64,000 nucleotides of DNA. It comes from Turnera subulata. Lineage: Eukaryota > Streptophyta > Magnoliopsida > Malpighiales > Passifloraceae. Shown in pieces: positions 53,920 to 64,000 of the stretch. The notes under the pieces are model-generated. The model was not told the DNA's origin and ran no database searches. It was given only the letters and a program-made list of their open reading frames with translations. Where the stretch lies: contig JAKUCV010007158.1 in assembly GCA_028386065.3 (NCBI GenBank), positions 124,001 through 188,000 on the forward strand. The letters run 5' to 3'. The translations under genes and the position numbers were made by a program. Within the stretch, counting starts at the first letter, position 1, and the number at the start of each line of letters is the position of its first letter.

Positions 53920-56419
53920 ATGGCTACAATAAAGACCATATTCACATTTTCAATCGACTTGGAAAAGGACTTGGAGAAGGCCTATGACAGGATTCGCTGG
54001 GACTTTGTTGAGGACACCCTTCGGGATATTGGACTACCATCCCCATTTGTTTCACTCATAATGTTTTGCCTTTCTTCTAGCTCTATGCAGGTCCTAAGGA
54101 ATGGGGAACTCACCAATGCATTCTCCCCCGCTCGCGGGCTACGATAGGGAGATCCTCTCCCCCTATATTTTTGTTCTTTGTTTAGAACGCCTTTCTCAGA
54201 CTATATGCTCTAAAGTCAATAATAATATATGGAAGGCTGTCAAAATCAAACTTGATTTGCCTCCCATGTGTCACATGTTTTTTGCAGATGACTTGGTCCT
54301 TTTCTCTGAAGCCTCGGTGGAACAAGCTCGTGTTGTCACACAATTTTTGGAAGAATTCTGCTTGAGCTCGGGACAGCGCATTAGCAAACCTAAATGCCGG
54401 ATTTATTGTTCCCGCAATGTCTCCCAGGATTTAGCACAAGCCATTAGTTTCACCTGTCGTGTCCCGTTAACTGATAACTTGGGGAAATATCTGGGCATTC
54501 CGCTTATTCATGGCCGCACTACAGCAAGCTTGTTTTGCTCAATAACTGAGAAAATTGATGAGCGACTTCAAGGCTAGCAAGTGAATACACTCTCTTTTGC
54601 GGGCAGACTAACACTTACCCAATCGGTTTTGCAGGCAATTCCCACGTATTCCATGCAGATGCTCTCGCTTCCTGTGTCCATCTGCGATGAGGCGGACAGA
54701 AAGTCAAGGAAATTTCTATGGGGATCCATTAATGAACAAAGAAAACCCTCCCTGGTCAACTGGTCGACTGTATGCGAGACCAAAGCACAGGGTGGCCTTG
54801 GACTCTGGAACATGCGACAAGCAAATGAAGCATTTCTTGTTAAATTCGCATGGAAATTCCTCACTGCTCCTAATCTACTTTGGGTGAGGCTATTGAAATC
54901 AAAGTATGGTGCCGGAGAGGGGTTCTTACCTAAGATGGTTTCAGGAAGGAGGTGCTCCCATGTATAGAGAGGCATTTGGCCTACGGTGCAGAAAGGTGCA
55001 TCCTGGATTGTGGGAGATGGATCCAATGCGCGGTTCTGGACTGATAATTGGCTAGGGGGATAGGGTGACTTGAAGTCTCAAGCAACCCAGCCTATCCCCG
55101 AAGTTCATCTCCAATAGAGAAGTCGCCTCCTATGTCTTAGCTGATGGGGGGTGGGACTTTAATACTCTCCGTGATTTCTTACCCCCGTCTGTCCTCGGTA
55201 TCCTTGCATTGTCACCAACATCGGCACTAATCCACAGCGAGGACACTGTTTTTTGGGAGCATACAAGCACCGGCGAGTGTACGGCCAAGTCTTCTTATGA
55301 TCTCATCACCGTCAGAGTACAGCGGCTCAAGGACCATGGAAATTTGTGTGGAAGTGGCAAAGGCTCCCGAGGATCCAGACTTTCCTCTGGCAGCTCGCTC
55401 AAGACGCACTCCTCACTAATGCTACTCGAGTGCACCGGCATATGTCTGACATATCTACCTGCCCTAGATGTCTCCAGCAGCCGGAAACATGTCTTCATGC
55501 CATACGTGACTGCCCCTATGCTCAGTCGGTTTGGCACCATTTACTTGAAACTAATGCCTGGCCTAATTTTTTTGCAGGTACCAGTGTAGCTGAGTGGATC
55601 TCGATGGCACTTTTTCAACCCCTGCAATGCCACTCTCGATGCCCTTGGCCTTTAGTCTCCGGGGTCGGCGCCTGGCACATTTGGAAGGCTCGGAATGAGC
55701 GAGTGTTCCAACAAGCGGTCCCTACGGCGAATCCAGAGCAGCTGGCAGAGAAAGTGTTGTCCTTCAGCTTTCAGATATGGCAAGAGAAGCAAAGTCAGTG
55801 TGCTGCAGGCCTCGCCCCCACGACACACTCCATCCTTGTTGGGTGGGTGCCCCCAGCTGTTGGCTGCCTTAAAGTCAACACGGACGGGGCTGTGAACCAG
55901 AGCAAAGGCCGAACGGGAGCCGGAGGTGTATGCAGGTCACCTGATGGCAAATGGGTGTTTGGCTTTACCCATGGTTTGCCACCTTGTAGCCCTTTCATGG
56001 CAGAGCTATGGGCGGTTTATGACGCCCTATGTATTGCTAGGGGCTTTGGCTACTCCCGTCTTATTGTGGAGCTAGATTCCAAGGATGTCGTATCGACGGT
56101 TAACAACCCCGGTTCCACAAGGTTTGAAAGACTACCCCTCATGAAATGTATTAGGGAATTGCTTAGTCATCAATGGAAGGTCTCCATCTCCCACACCTTT
56201 CGGGAGGCAAATGCAGTAGCTGATATCCTAGCCAAGCACAGCCTGGTCTCTGTTTCAGCCCCGACTACACTTACTGCACCCCCTCCCTTTTGTATGAGCC
56301 AGCTAGTACAAGATGTTGCGGGCATACAAAGTCCTTAGGGCTTCATGATGTAATGATTCTCACAGTCTTTTCACCAAAATAAAAAGTGATAAGTAATTAA
56401 TTTCTCAAGAAAAAAAAAA
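53920..56419 (+). mobile_element. 5'-truncated LINE of a second family
   Basis: It begins inside RT and ends with an A-run at 56410-56419. RT is entered at DLEKAYDRIRWDFVEDTLRD and continues to GDPLSPYIFVLCLERLSQT and MFFADDLVLFSEAS (catalytic DD intact). Stops replace Gln at 54145-54147 and probably Trp at 54575-54577 and 54965-54967, and frameshifts lie around 55060-55340. At the very start, TCGACTTGGAAAAGGACTTGG gives a doubled DLEK. The last 330 codons are open (next entry). A target duplication was not identified. Confidence 0.8.
55346..56338 (+). pseudogene. LINE ORF2 C-terminus: zinc-binding and RNase H-like domains (330 codons open)
   Basis: The zf-RVT domain lies at the start: RIQTFLWQLAQDALLTNATR and CPRCLQQPETCLHAIRDCPY, with the Cys/His pattern complete. 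The RNase H-like domain (RVT_3 type) has KVNTDGAVNQSKGRTGAGGV, MAELWAVYDAL, LIVELDSKDVV and FREANAVADILAKHS, so the acidic D-E-D residues are present. Although open, it is only the tail of a truncated LINE and has no promoter of its own. Similar RVT_3 proteins are often annotated as genes by mistake. Confidence 0.8.
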
Positions 56420-56771
56420 ACACTATAAAGTGATCATAAGTAGATTGGTTTGCCAAGTACCTGACTGAAGAAAAAACATGATTTCAAATTTCTTTACATT
56501 GAATTCCAACAGTTACGAGTAATTAAAGAACAATGGGGGGATTCTATTCTCACAGAAGGATTCATTAATTACATCGAGTTATATGCTACCTCTAGTGCAT
56601 AAGAGCATTAGTTAGATATGAAATCCTCAAGATATACACTAAATTGGCAGTCTTGGATAGGAGTAGATATTCATATAACTGCCTCTAATTTGTTCCCTCC
56701 ATGGCTAAAGTTGGATTTCCATTGTTTCAAAAATTATGAAGTAAACTTAGTTTCCCTCAAAAGAAAATCAG

Positions 56772-57182
56772 TCAAAGCCATAAAGCTCCAGCTTCCTTCA
56801 AGAGTGGCACTAGAGTTCCATTAATATGGAAAGCCATGACTCTATCCATGGCACCAATGAGCTTTCCTCCAATGAACACAATAGGAACAGCACTAGAACA
56901 GTAGTAGTTTCCAAGCAACCTCATTAATGCCCTCTCAATCTCTTTCCCTCTTGGGTCCTGGTCCAACTCATACACAGTTGGGTTCACACCCATCCCACAA
57001 AACAAGCTCTTCACCGCATGGCACATGCAACAGCTGCTCACACTAAATATCACCACCGCACTCTCTGATGCCACCCTCACAACCCTCTCCAATGAGTCAG
57101 TACCACCCAGGCTAGCGCTATTAATCCTCCTCACCACCGGAGCATAGTAGCTATCCCCCCAAGACTCGGCGGCCTGATACAT
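56772..57182 (-). CDS. CC-type (ROXY-class) glutaredoxin, 136 aa
   Basis: A small thiol oxidoreductase of the land-plant-specific CC class. The protein starts MYQAAESWGD. The active site SSCCMCHAVKSLF has CCMC at residues 51-54. The substrate and glutathione-binding loop is AVPIVFIGG (cis-Pro 100, Gly105-Gly106), and the C-terminus is AGALWL. In studied CC-type glutaredoxins a C-terminal ALWL-like motif mediates binding to TGA bZIP factors in the nucleus, where they act in flower development, defence or nitrogen signalling. I chose the ATG at 57182, because the frame is open 15 codons upstream but only from non-ATG codons. The length fits the intronless family. The gene is intact, flanked by decayed LINEs, and is the only convincing host gene here. 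The exact subfamily is not assigned. Confidence 0.95.
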   Translation of the reverse strand: MYQAAESWGDSYYAPVVRRINSASLGGTDSLERVVRVASESAVVIFSVSSCCMCHAVKSLFCGMGVNPTVYELDQDPRGKEIERALMRLLGNYYCSSAVPIVFIGGKLIGAMDRVMAFHINGTLVPLLKEAGALWL

Positions 57183-57327
57183 TCTTATAATTTCTTCCTC
57201 AACAAAGACACAATTATGATACAACAAGCTGGAGAAATGGAAATGATGATGTATTAAGCTAGAGAAGAATGTGTGTGTGCGTGTGTGTTTAAGGTAACTG
57301 ATGAGAATGTGAGCTCAAGGAAGTGAG

Positions 57328-57336
57328 CTTTATATA
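57328..57336 (-). promoter_or_regulatory. TATA box of the glutaredoxin gene
   Basis: TATATAAAG on the minus strand, about 146 bp upstream of the ATG. It predicts transcription start near 57300 and a leader of about 115 bases, typical for a regulated plant gene. Confidence 0.7.
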
Positions 57337-57339
57337 AGG

Positions 57340-58849
57340 ATCTATGTCGTGTAAGAAGGTACTAATACTATTTTTTTTTAATTTTTTGATGCTAGGTACT
57401 AATACTATTGCTGTAATAATGTAAAAAAGTTTGTCTTTTGTTGTCTCAGCGCGTGCGTGGATGGATCTTGTAGTTCTTGCTTTAAAAGGTTATTGTCTCT
57501 AATAGGAGGAATATAACAGTGAACACTCCATACAAATGTTTTTTTTTTTTTTTCTAAAAGCCTTATTAGTGGAAGCGTAGGTAGGTGTCAGGCTAATTTA
57601 TAAGGCGGCTTATAGTAAGTCATTTGCCTACTGTACAGAGCATTTAATCAAGCCATAATAACACTCCGGTTTTCTCTCTGCCTTTTCATCATCAAGTTTG
57701 TAAAAGAAGGTGAGTAAATAAAAGAAAAAAGTCACGTCTTAATTAAGGACAAGGTAACAGGCTTTTTCCTGGTTATGTTGCATACTTGTATAGGCAAAAG
57801 CTGCGTCAGTTTTTTGTATAGCGCATATGGACGGCTGTCCCCGTCATCGTTGTCGGATCTCAAAGGTTAAAGCATTGTTTTTTTTCTTGTGACGTGACCA
57901 TTACGCGCATCTTCCTTCATGTTCATCGATCATTGTCATCATCAACAATGAGCTCTTTATTACCGTTGTCGAATTGACCCCTGCCACTCCATGAGAAGTG
58001 TAGTACTAGCAGCAATTAGCATGCTTCCTTTTTCTAGGAAACCAAAACAGTTTATCCTGGTCAAAGCTATCAGGTGACATCAAGGAGCCATAACTTTAAA
58101 TGAATTTATATATGGATATATAAAGAGTTTTTCTTATACCCGTAAAATTATAAAATTTCTACTCATTATTTTCATTTTAGTATAAAAATTTATTCATTAT
58201 TAGTATTAAATTAGTGTATACATGATAAACTAAAAGTCATGAAGATTTTGCATTTCAACATGTATCTAGCCTTTTGGACCTTTTAAGTGTCTTTTTTTTA
58301 AGTTTAGCATCAATTCTCATTAATAAAAAGAGAGTAGCTCATTCTAATGATGTTACAAAATTCATGGGCATTTCTTAGTTCCATTCATTATTGTTGTTAT
58401 TAATAGAAAAATATATTCATTATTTAGCATTGAATATGAGCATATATGGTAATTGAAAAGTCATGAAAGTTTTGTATATATATAGAAGATGTGGTTATCA
58501 ACAAAGAGATTAAAACAAAAGTACAAAAGAGGTTTTTAAGCTATCTCTCCACCCCAACGTAAAAACTTTTTGAAAAATTTCTTGAAGGAATTATGCATTA
58601 TAGTGATTCGATTCCTCAAGCTTCCTTTCGGGGAAGAATTTTTTGGATATGCCGTGGCAGGGGATGCAGACATCAAATATATATTTCCAATATGTTTCCA
58701 ATGTTGGCGGAGAATGTTAAGGGGGCAATGTACAACAAAACAAGGTAAATTTAGTATTTTTATTTTATTTTTTAAAAAAAAATATTAAAAATAATATAGC
58801 TATGTATATTCTTTTATATATAGACTTTTTTTTTATGTCACCTCCTAAT
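57340..58849. other. Intergenic DNA upstream of the glutaredoxin gene
   Basis: No gene. The first several hundred bases are the probable promoter of the glutaredoxin. The remainder is A+T rich, with poly-T runs and repeated 'TCATTATT..TAGTATTAAA..' phrases at about 58160-58220 and 58380-58450, which look like two diverged copies of one repeat. Confidence 0.5.
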
Positions 58850-58877
58850 CCGTGTGTAACACGGAGAAATGACTAGT
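58850..58877 (+). mobile_element. Helitron-like 3' terminus
   Basis: CCGTGT-GTA-ACACGG (58850-58864) forms a 6-bp stem with a 3-base loop. Eight bases later CTAG (58873-58876) is followed by T. A short hairpin just before CTRR with insertion in front of T is the Helitron 3' signature. The 5' end (TC after A) was not located, so the element length is unknown. Confidence 0.5.
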
Positions 58878-59204
58878 TTTCTTCTATAGCTCCCTAACCT
58901 TATTTATAGGGAGTATAATATATCTTACATTTGAGCTTTTAAATTGCGCATGGAAATCTATCTTGCTGGATTGATATATGTTTGCTTTTGTCACCTAATT
59001 TGGCATTTCATTGTAATTCATGATTATTATGATGAGCATTGAAGAATTATATATACACTTGATAATTCTTTTTTTGAACAAAATAAACACGACAAAATTC
59101 GCAACGTTACTCTGGAAGTATATATGTATATAATGATCGATATTATAATATATACTTTGGCCTAATGAATTGACCCCATCTCCCTCTTACAAAGTTCCTT
59201 CCTT

Positions 59205-62200
59205 CCACGATTTGGGATATGTTGGGTGTAACTTTACATGGGCGAATGACCATCGGGATGATACTCATATTGAGGAGCGTATTGACAGGTTGGTGGCTTC
59301 GGCATCTTGGACTGATTTGTTTCCTAGGGCTCTTGTAAAACATCTTCCGAGACAACAGTCTGATCTTGCCCCACTTAAGCTGGTATTGGATAGAGAGACG
59401 GCAGTGAGACCTGGGGCCAAGCGGATCTTCCGTTTTGAAGCCGTCTGGCTTACAGATTCTCAATGTGAGTCAACCGTGAATCAGGCCTGGCAAGCTCCAG
59501 TTGTGGATAATCCGGTCTCGGTAATTCATAAAAAAAATTCGCGGTGTGGTGTTTCTTTGTCTAAGTGGAGCAAGGCTCATTTCCAAAATATCACCTCAGC
59601 CCTCATTGAGAAGCGTAAGTTGTTAGAGGATCTGAATAAGAGGCATCAATCCCCGGAGGTAGTGAAGAAGTCGAAAGTGGTCAATAGAGAAATTGCCGAT
59701 TTATTTATGAAGGAGGAGACACTATGGGCTCAAAGGTCCCGCATTGCTTGGCTACGTGATGGTGATCGAAATCCTAGTTATTTCTTTCACAAGGCGAAGC
59801 AATGAGGGAAATCCAATGGTATTTTGGGGGTAATGGATGCGGATGGGCAGTGGCAGACGTCCCAGAAATGTATTGCTCAAACTTTTAACGAATACTTCTC
59901 TCATTTATTCTCCTCTAACGGTGCCCTTCAGATGGACCAGGTTCTGAATGCAATGGATGTCCGGGTGACAGAGGCTATGAATGAGCTCCTCTGTAAGCCA
60001 TTCACTAATTCGGATGTTTATACAGCCCTCCAGCAAATGCATCTGTCTAAAGCCTCAGGACCGGATGGGATGCCCCCTCTCTTCTTTCAGAAGTTTTGGC
60101 CAGTAGTGGGGGCCGAAGTGTGCCAGATGGTGCTCTCAATTCTTAATCAGGGGGCTGATCCTGGGCCTCTAAACCATACATCCATCACATTGATCCCTAA
60201 GGTGAAGAATCCCGAGCTTTGCAGTCAATATAGGCCCATCAGTCTGTGCAATGTGGTTTTCAGGCTCATTACTAAAGTCATTGCGAATAGATTGAAGGTG
60301 GTGCTGCATGAAATTGTAGGGGAGGAACAAAGTGCATTTGTACCAGGGAGGCTCATCACAGACAATGCTTTGATAGCTTTCGAAACTTTTCACTATATGA
60401 AGAAGGTTAGTACAAGCAAAAAGGGGTACATGGAACTCAAGCTTGACATGAGCAAGGCCTATGATCGAATTGAATGGGACTACTTGGAGGCAATTATGTT
60501 GAAGATGGGTTTCTGTGTGAGATGGGTAGATCTAATTATGAAGTGTGTGCGGTCGGTATCCTATTCTATTCTAATCAACAGAGTTCCGCAACAGACCATT
60601 ATTCCTACAAGAGGAATTCGGCAGGGAGACCCTCTTTCTCCCTATCTTTTCCTTTTATGTGCAGAGGGTTTGTCGGCTCTCATTAGACAGAATATCCAGA
60701 ATGGGGTCCTCCATGGAATTCGGGTTTGTCAGTCTGCTCCTTCTGTTTCCCATTTAGTTTTTGCTGACGACAGCATCTTGTTTGCAAAAGCCTCTAGGGA
60801 AGAAGCCAGTACTTTGGTCTCCATTCTTAGGCATTATGAGTTGGCCTCAGGCCAAAAGATCAATCTAGATAAATCGGAAGTTCTTTTTAGCCGAGGTTTT
60901 CCAGATCAGAACAAAATCCAAGTCCAAGGGGACTTAGCAGTAAAGGCAGTTGAAACTTTCAAGAAGTATCTAGGCTTGCCAACAATGGTGAGGCGATAAA
61001 AAAAAAACTCATTTTTGCTACAGTAAGAGACCGACTAGTGAAAAAAATGGGTCAGTGGAAAGAGCAATTTTTGACTGATGTTGGTAAGGAACTCTTCATC
61101 AAATCGGTCGCTCAAGCAGTACCCAATTATGTTATGAGCTGCTTCCTGTTGCCTAACAACATTATTGAAGAGATGGAGATTCTTATCAGGAAATTTTGGT
61201 GGGAGGCTAAGGATGGAAAGAGGAGAATTCATTGGGTAGCATGGCACAAGTTGTGCAATAGAAAAGCTGTTGGGGCCTAGGATTTCGGGTATTGGAAGCT
61301 TTCAACATTGCCTTTTCGGCCAAGCAGGGATGGCGCCTTATTTGCAATGAACATAGTCTGTTGGGCCGTATCTTGAAGGCAAGATATTTTCCTAGATGTA
61401 ACTTTCTCCAAGCAGAGGTGGGATACAACCCAAGTTATTCTTGGCGGAGCATTTGTAAAGCAAAGTTTCTTCTAGAGAAGGGTGTGCGATGGTTGATTGG
61501 AGATGGTTCACATGTTCGCATATGGGAAGATTGTTGGCTTCCGCATGAGGTTGGCCTCCCATCCTCTCGGCCTCCTGCAAACTATGATGAAACAACATAT
61601 GTAGCCTCTCTGATTAATAGGACCACGGCGAACTGGAATTTTGAGTTAGTAGAGAACTTTTTCTCGGTGGAGGAGGCATCCTTAATTAAATCTATCCCGC
61701 TTAGTGCCCGGCTTCCGCCAGATTCCCCATACTGGCACCTTACCCCATCAGGTCAGTATACGGTTAAATCTGGATATCAGCTATGCTTATCGGTCTTACA
61801 TCCTACATGTACCTCAGACGAATCCTTGGTTGCTTCTTGCTCAAATTCCTAGTGGAAGATGCTATGGAAATGTAATGTCCCTCCAAAGATCCGGTCTTTT
61901 GCTTGGAAAATTTGCCATAACATTCTACCAGTTAAGGCAAACCTATCGACCCGATTGAGAATAGGTGACTTGACTTGTCCTAGATGTTCTGCTGGTCAAG
62001 AAACCGTTCTCCACCTGTTACGGGACTGCCCTGACTCGAAGAGTGTCTGGAGGAGTAGCGAACTGTCTTATATTGTGGACATAACTGCTCTTGGCAACTT
62101 GGTCACTAATTGGCTACAGCAGATTTGGTCTACACGAGGGAAGGAGCATTTTGGCAAATTCTTATGTCTGTCATGGTCTATCTGGAAAGACCGCAACAAC

Positions 62201-62818
62201 GGGGTCTTCAACCAAAAACGAACTCCTGCACAGACCATTCTCCGATCAGCCTTGGACTTATGTTGTAGTTATTGGGAGGCCAACTCCCAGGAATCTCTCC
62301 CTCGGGTTATACCACCTTGCTAGGGATGGCAACCCCCTCCATGTCATGTGATCAAGCTGAATACGGATGTGGCTATTCAACCTAATCAGACAGGTCTGGG
62401 AGCTATTCTACGAAACTTGGATGGGGATGTGCTTACATTAGCCACCGAAGTACTGCCTGCTAAGCTAGATGTGACCGCGGGTGAGGCTGTTGCAGCTCGC
62501 CTGGGGCTATGTCTACCTAGAGAGTTGGATATTCCTAATCTGATCCTGGAAATGGACTCGCAGACCATCGTTAGCCTGCTGCAGAATGGTTCCACCCCCA
62601 CAACCCGAGTTGGACAAGTGATTGGGGACCTTTACCTCCTTGCTGCTTCTTTTTCTTCTTTTTCATCTGTTTTCATTCCACGTACTTGTAATAAGGCAGC
62701 CCACTTAGTCTGCCATTTAGCCTTTTCTTTCACTCCGGAACGTGTTTGGTTCTCGGATTTTCCTGCAAATGTTGTTGCTTGCGTCGCAAATGATGTATCG
62801 GCTCGCTTTGGGCGATAA
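59205..62818 (+). pseudogene. LINE ORF2, truncated: endonuclease end, reverse transcriptase, RNase H-like domain
   Basis: The endonuclease tail reads QQSDLAPLKL, so the catalytic His of the SDH motif is Leu. A TGA at 59803-59805 interrupts before RT. RT (59824-60999) is open: KASGPDGMPPLFFQ, YRPISLCNVVFRLITKVIAN, KLDMSKAYDRIEW, RQGDPLSPYLFLLCAEGLS, and VFADDSILFAKAS with both catalytic Asp. A frameshift occurs at an A-run near 61000, with further breaks near 61275, 61850 and 62320. The zinc domain (CPRCSAGQETVLHLLRDCPD) is near 61980. The RNase H-like end (62348-62818) has LNTDVAIQPNQTGLGAILRN and LILEMDSQTIV. It is inactive because of truncation and breaks. Confidence 0.88.
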
Positions 62819-62852
62819 GCAATAAAGAAACCATTTGCTCCTAAAAAAAAAA
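59205..62852 (+). mobile_element. 5'-truncated L1-type LINE, same family as 46324-52000
   Basis: It starts within the endonuclease (DLGYVGCNFTWANDHRDDTH) and ends in an A-run at 62843-62852. Sequence before the start (AGTTCCTTCCTTCCAC) and after the A-run (AGATCCTTCTTCCAC) resemble each other and may be a worn target duplication. It is less decayed than the full-length relative. Confidence 0.85.
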
Positions 62853-64000
62853 GATCCTTCTTCCACACTATGTAAATAATCCACAGTATTTGGTATAAAC
62901 CATGTTCTTATATTTTTAACAAATGTATAAACCATGTACCTAATCCATGGTCTATAATTTGATTGACTTCTTCTCCTTTCCAAAAGTTTTTTGGAACCAT
63001 ATGATCACACATGCACTTGAATGCAGCAGACACATTATTGCCAAGCCCTCAAATACATTTCAGAATCTGCTGACGCTGAAAAAGTCACTCCAAACATTTG
63101 GACAATGACGGGATCGATCTTCTTTCTTTCCCTTTTCTTTTTGTTAATTTTTGAACTTAGACAACCGTGGATGGAGCTAAGTTGTAATTCAATTCAAGCA
63201 CTAATAAGAAAACCAGACAGAAAAGATCATTACCCCAAAAGTATTCAAGAAAACAGCATGCAGTACAAAACCCAAAAGTATAAAAGGTATACTTGTTCAT
63301 TATTCAAAGAATCAGAAAGCAAATCCCTTTTCCACCCACTTTTACAGTACTGAAACGGCCCAAATTTGTCCATTATGCAAATATTGTGTGATGCGGTTGA
63401 AAATGCTCGAGTAAACAATGGGAAATGAGAGGGGGACTAACTAAAGTGTTATCCTGTGTGCTCCTAAACCCGTGACCATATATATATATATATATATATA
63501 TACTCGGATATGTGTATATGAATATATGAATAAGGACGCTGGGAACATCCAAGCTGGGGAAAAAACATTCCAAACTTGTGCATTAGTCCACATTAGCTTG
63601 GTACCTTCACAGTAATAGCTATTAAAGATTATCTTATAATATCTATTAGGTCCAAAAAGTCACCCAGACAAAGGTAAAGCAAAAAATAACTATGTTAATA
63701 GGTGCAAAAAGTTGTTATCAGCAAACTTAAAACTCCATTATTTGCCTCAAATAAAATTACTCACAAGGACCATATACAAATCATCAAACAGTGCAATTTA
63801 CAAAACTATCAAATTTGCAGTTCCTTTGTCTACTTAGGATATAGACAAAAAGTCATCAACCCTCCAGTTGTATGTCATGTGAGAGGTTGCAAGAAGGAGG
63901 TCATGATTCCTTCTTTTCCTCGCCGGAATGGCAGGGATAGTTGCCGGCACCTGTCATTTTTTTTGTCCTACAACCAAACAATTGTCGATTTAGTTTACAA
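62853..64000. other. Intergenic DNA at the right edge; (AT)12 repeat at 63478-63502
   Basis: No complete gene. A short AT microsatellite lies at 63478-63502. The last 100 bases may include the final exon of a minus-strand gene that continues outside the window (next entry). Confidence 0.5.
63901..63967 (-). CDS. Possible last exon of a gene extending beyond the window
   Basis: On the minus strand an acceptor-like TTTGGTTGTAG precedes 63967, and the frame reads KKMTGAGNYPCHSGEEKKES before TGA at 63901-63903. The G+C content rises locally, as in an exon. No family is recognised and a 22-codon exon is weak evidence. Chance is a real alternative. Confidence 0.22.

Noticed and set aside
55346..56338. 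Independent RNase H gene
   Set aside because: It is the tail of a truncated LINE: zf-RVT plus RVT_3 in the normal LINE order, followed by an A-tail.
56772..57227. Longer glutaredoxin start at 57227
   Set aside because: The upstream frame begins with TTG, and the first ATG is at 57182 with a family-like N-terminus.
1..64000. tRNA or rRNA genes
   Set aside because: No cloverleaf with A/B boxes or rRNA core sequence was noticed, though a covariance-model scan could not be run.

Overview
This window is nuclear DNA of a flowering plant, probably a eudicot. It is a dense stack of nested transposable elements with one convincing intact host gene, a CC-type glutaredoxin at 56772-57182 (minus). Long Ty3/gypsy LTRs, a Sirevirus-type Copia element, LINEs, Mutator-like elements with long inverted repeats and a PPR gene remnant support a plant source. 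I cannot name the species.

Layout. 1-8085: a Ty3/gypsy element on the minus strand with 2.7 kb LTRs. It has a pol with one in-frame stop and no gag, and its left LTR runs off the window. 8086-15599: plus-strand long LTRs and AT-rich noncoding retroelement DNA without genes. 15600-28198: a plus-strand Copia element with its 5' part cut off by the LTR at 15599 and with two in-frame stops. A complete minus-strand Sirevirus-like element (18943-27008, exact 5-bp duplication CCTGC) is inserted in its 3' region. 28199-38105: a PPR pseudogene fragment and a diverged duplication of about 1 kb. One copy is split by a gypsy-type element (31656-37237, duplication TTTAT) that kept both 2.6 kb LTRs but only 437 bp of internal DNA. 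38267-39903 and 41177-42765: two Mutator-like elements with roughly 170-200 bp inverted repeats and GC-rich gene-like contents. 42874-44441: a short-LTR Copia relative with a broken gag and no visible pol. 46324-52000: a full-length but broken LINE with a 17-bp target duplication. 52374-52890: a head-to-head rearranged fragment of the short-LTR Copia. 53920-56419 and 59205-62852: two 5'-truncated LINEs on either side of the glutaredoxin gene. A Helitron-like 3' end lies at 58850-58877.

The most unusual system is in the Sirevirus-like element. It carries 51 exact copies of the perfect 12-bp palindrome AACATCGATGTT and at least two one-base variants. Nearly all are in pairs 20-22 bp apart, which is two DNA helical turns. 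The palindromes occur in four blocks: upstream of the TATA box in each LTR, upstream of an internal TATA box that precedes an intact 417-codon ORF, and in a small block after gag. The element keeps an intact gag and this second ORF, but pol is gone apart from a protease-like stub. A separate, oppositely oriented ORF with its own TATA box occupies part of the pol gap. The arrangement looks like a shared cis-regulatory array controlling both the genomic RNA and the internal gene. Palindrome clusters in the U3 of Sireviruses are known as a class. The sequence used here, the two-turn pairing and the second array at an internal promoter are what deserve attention.
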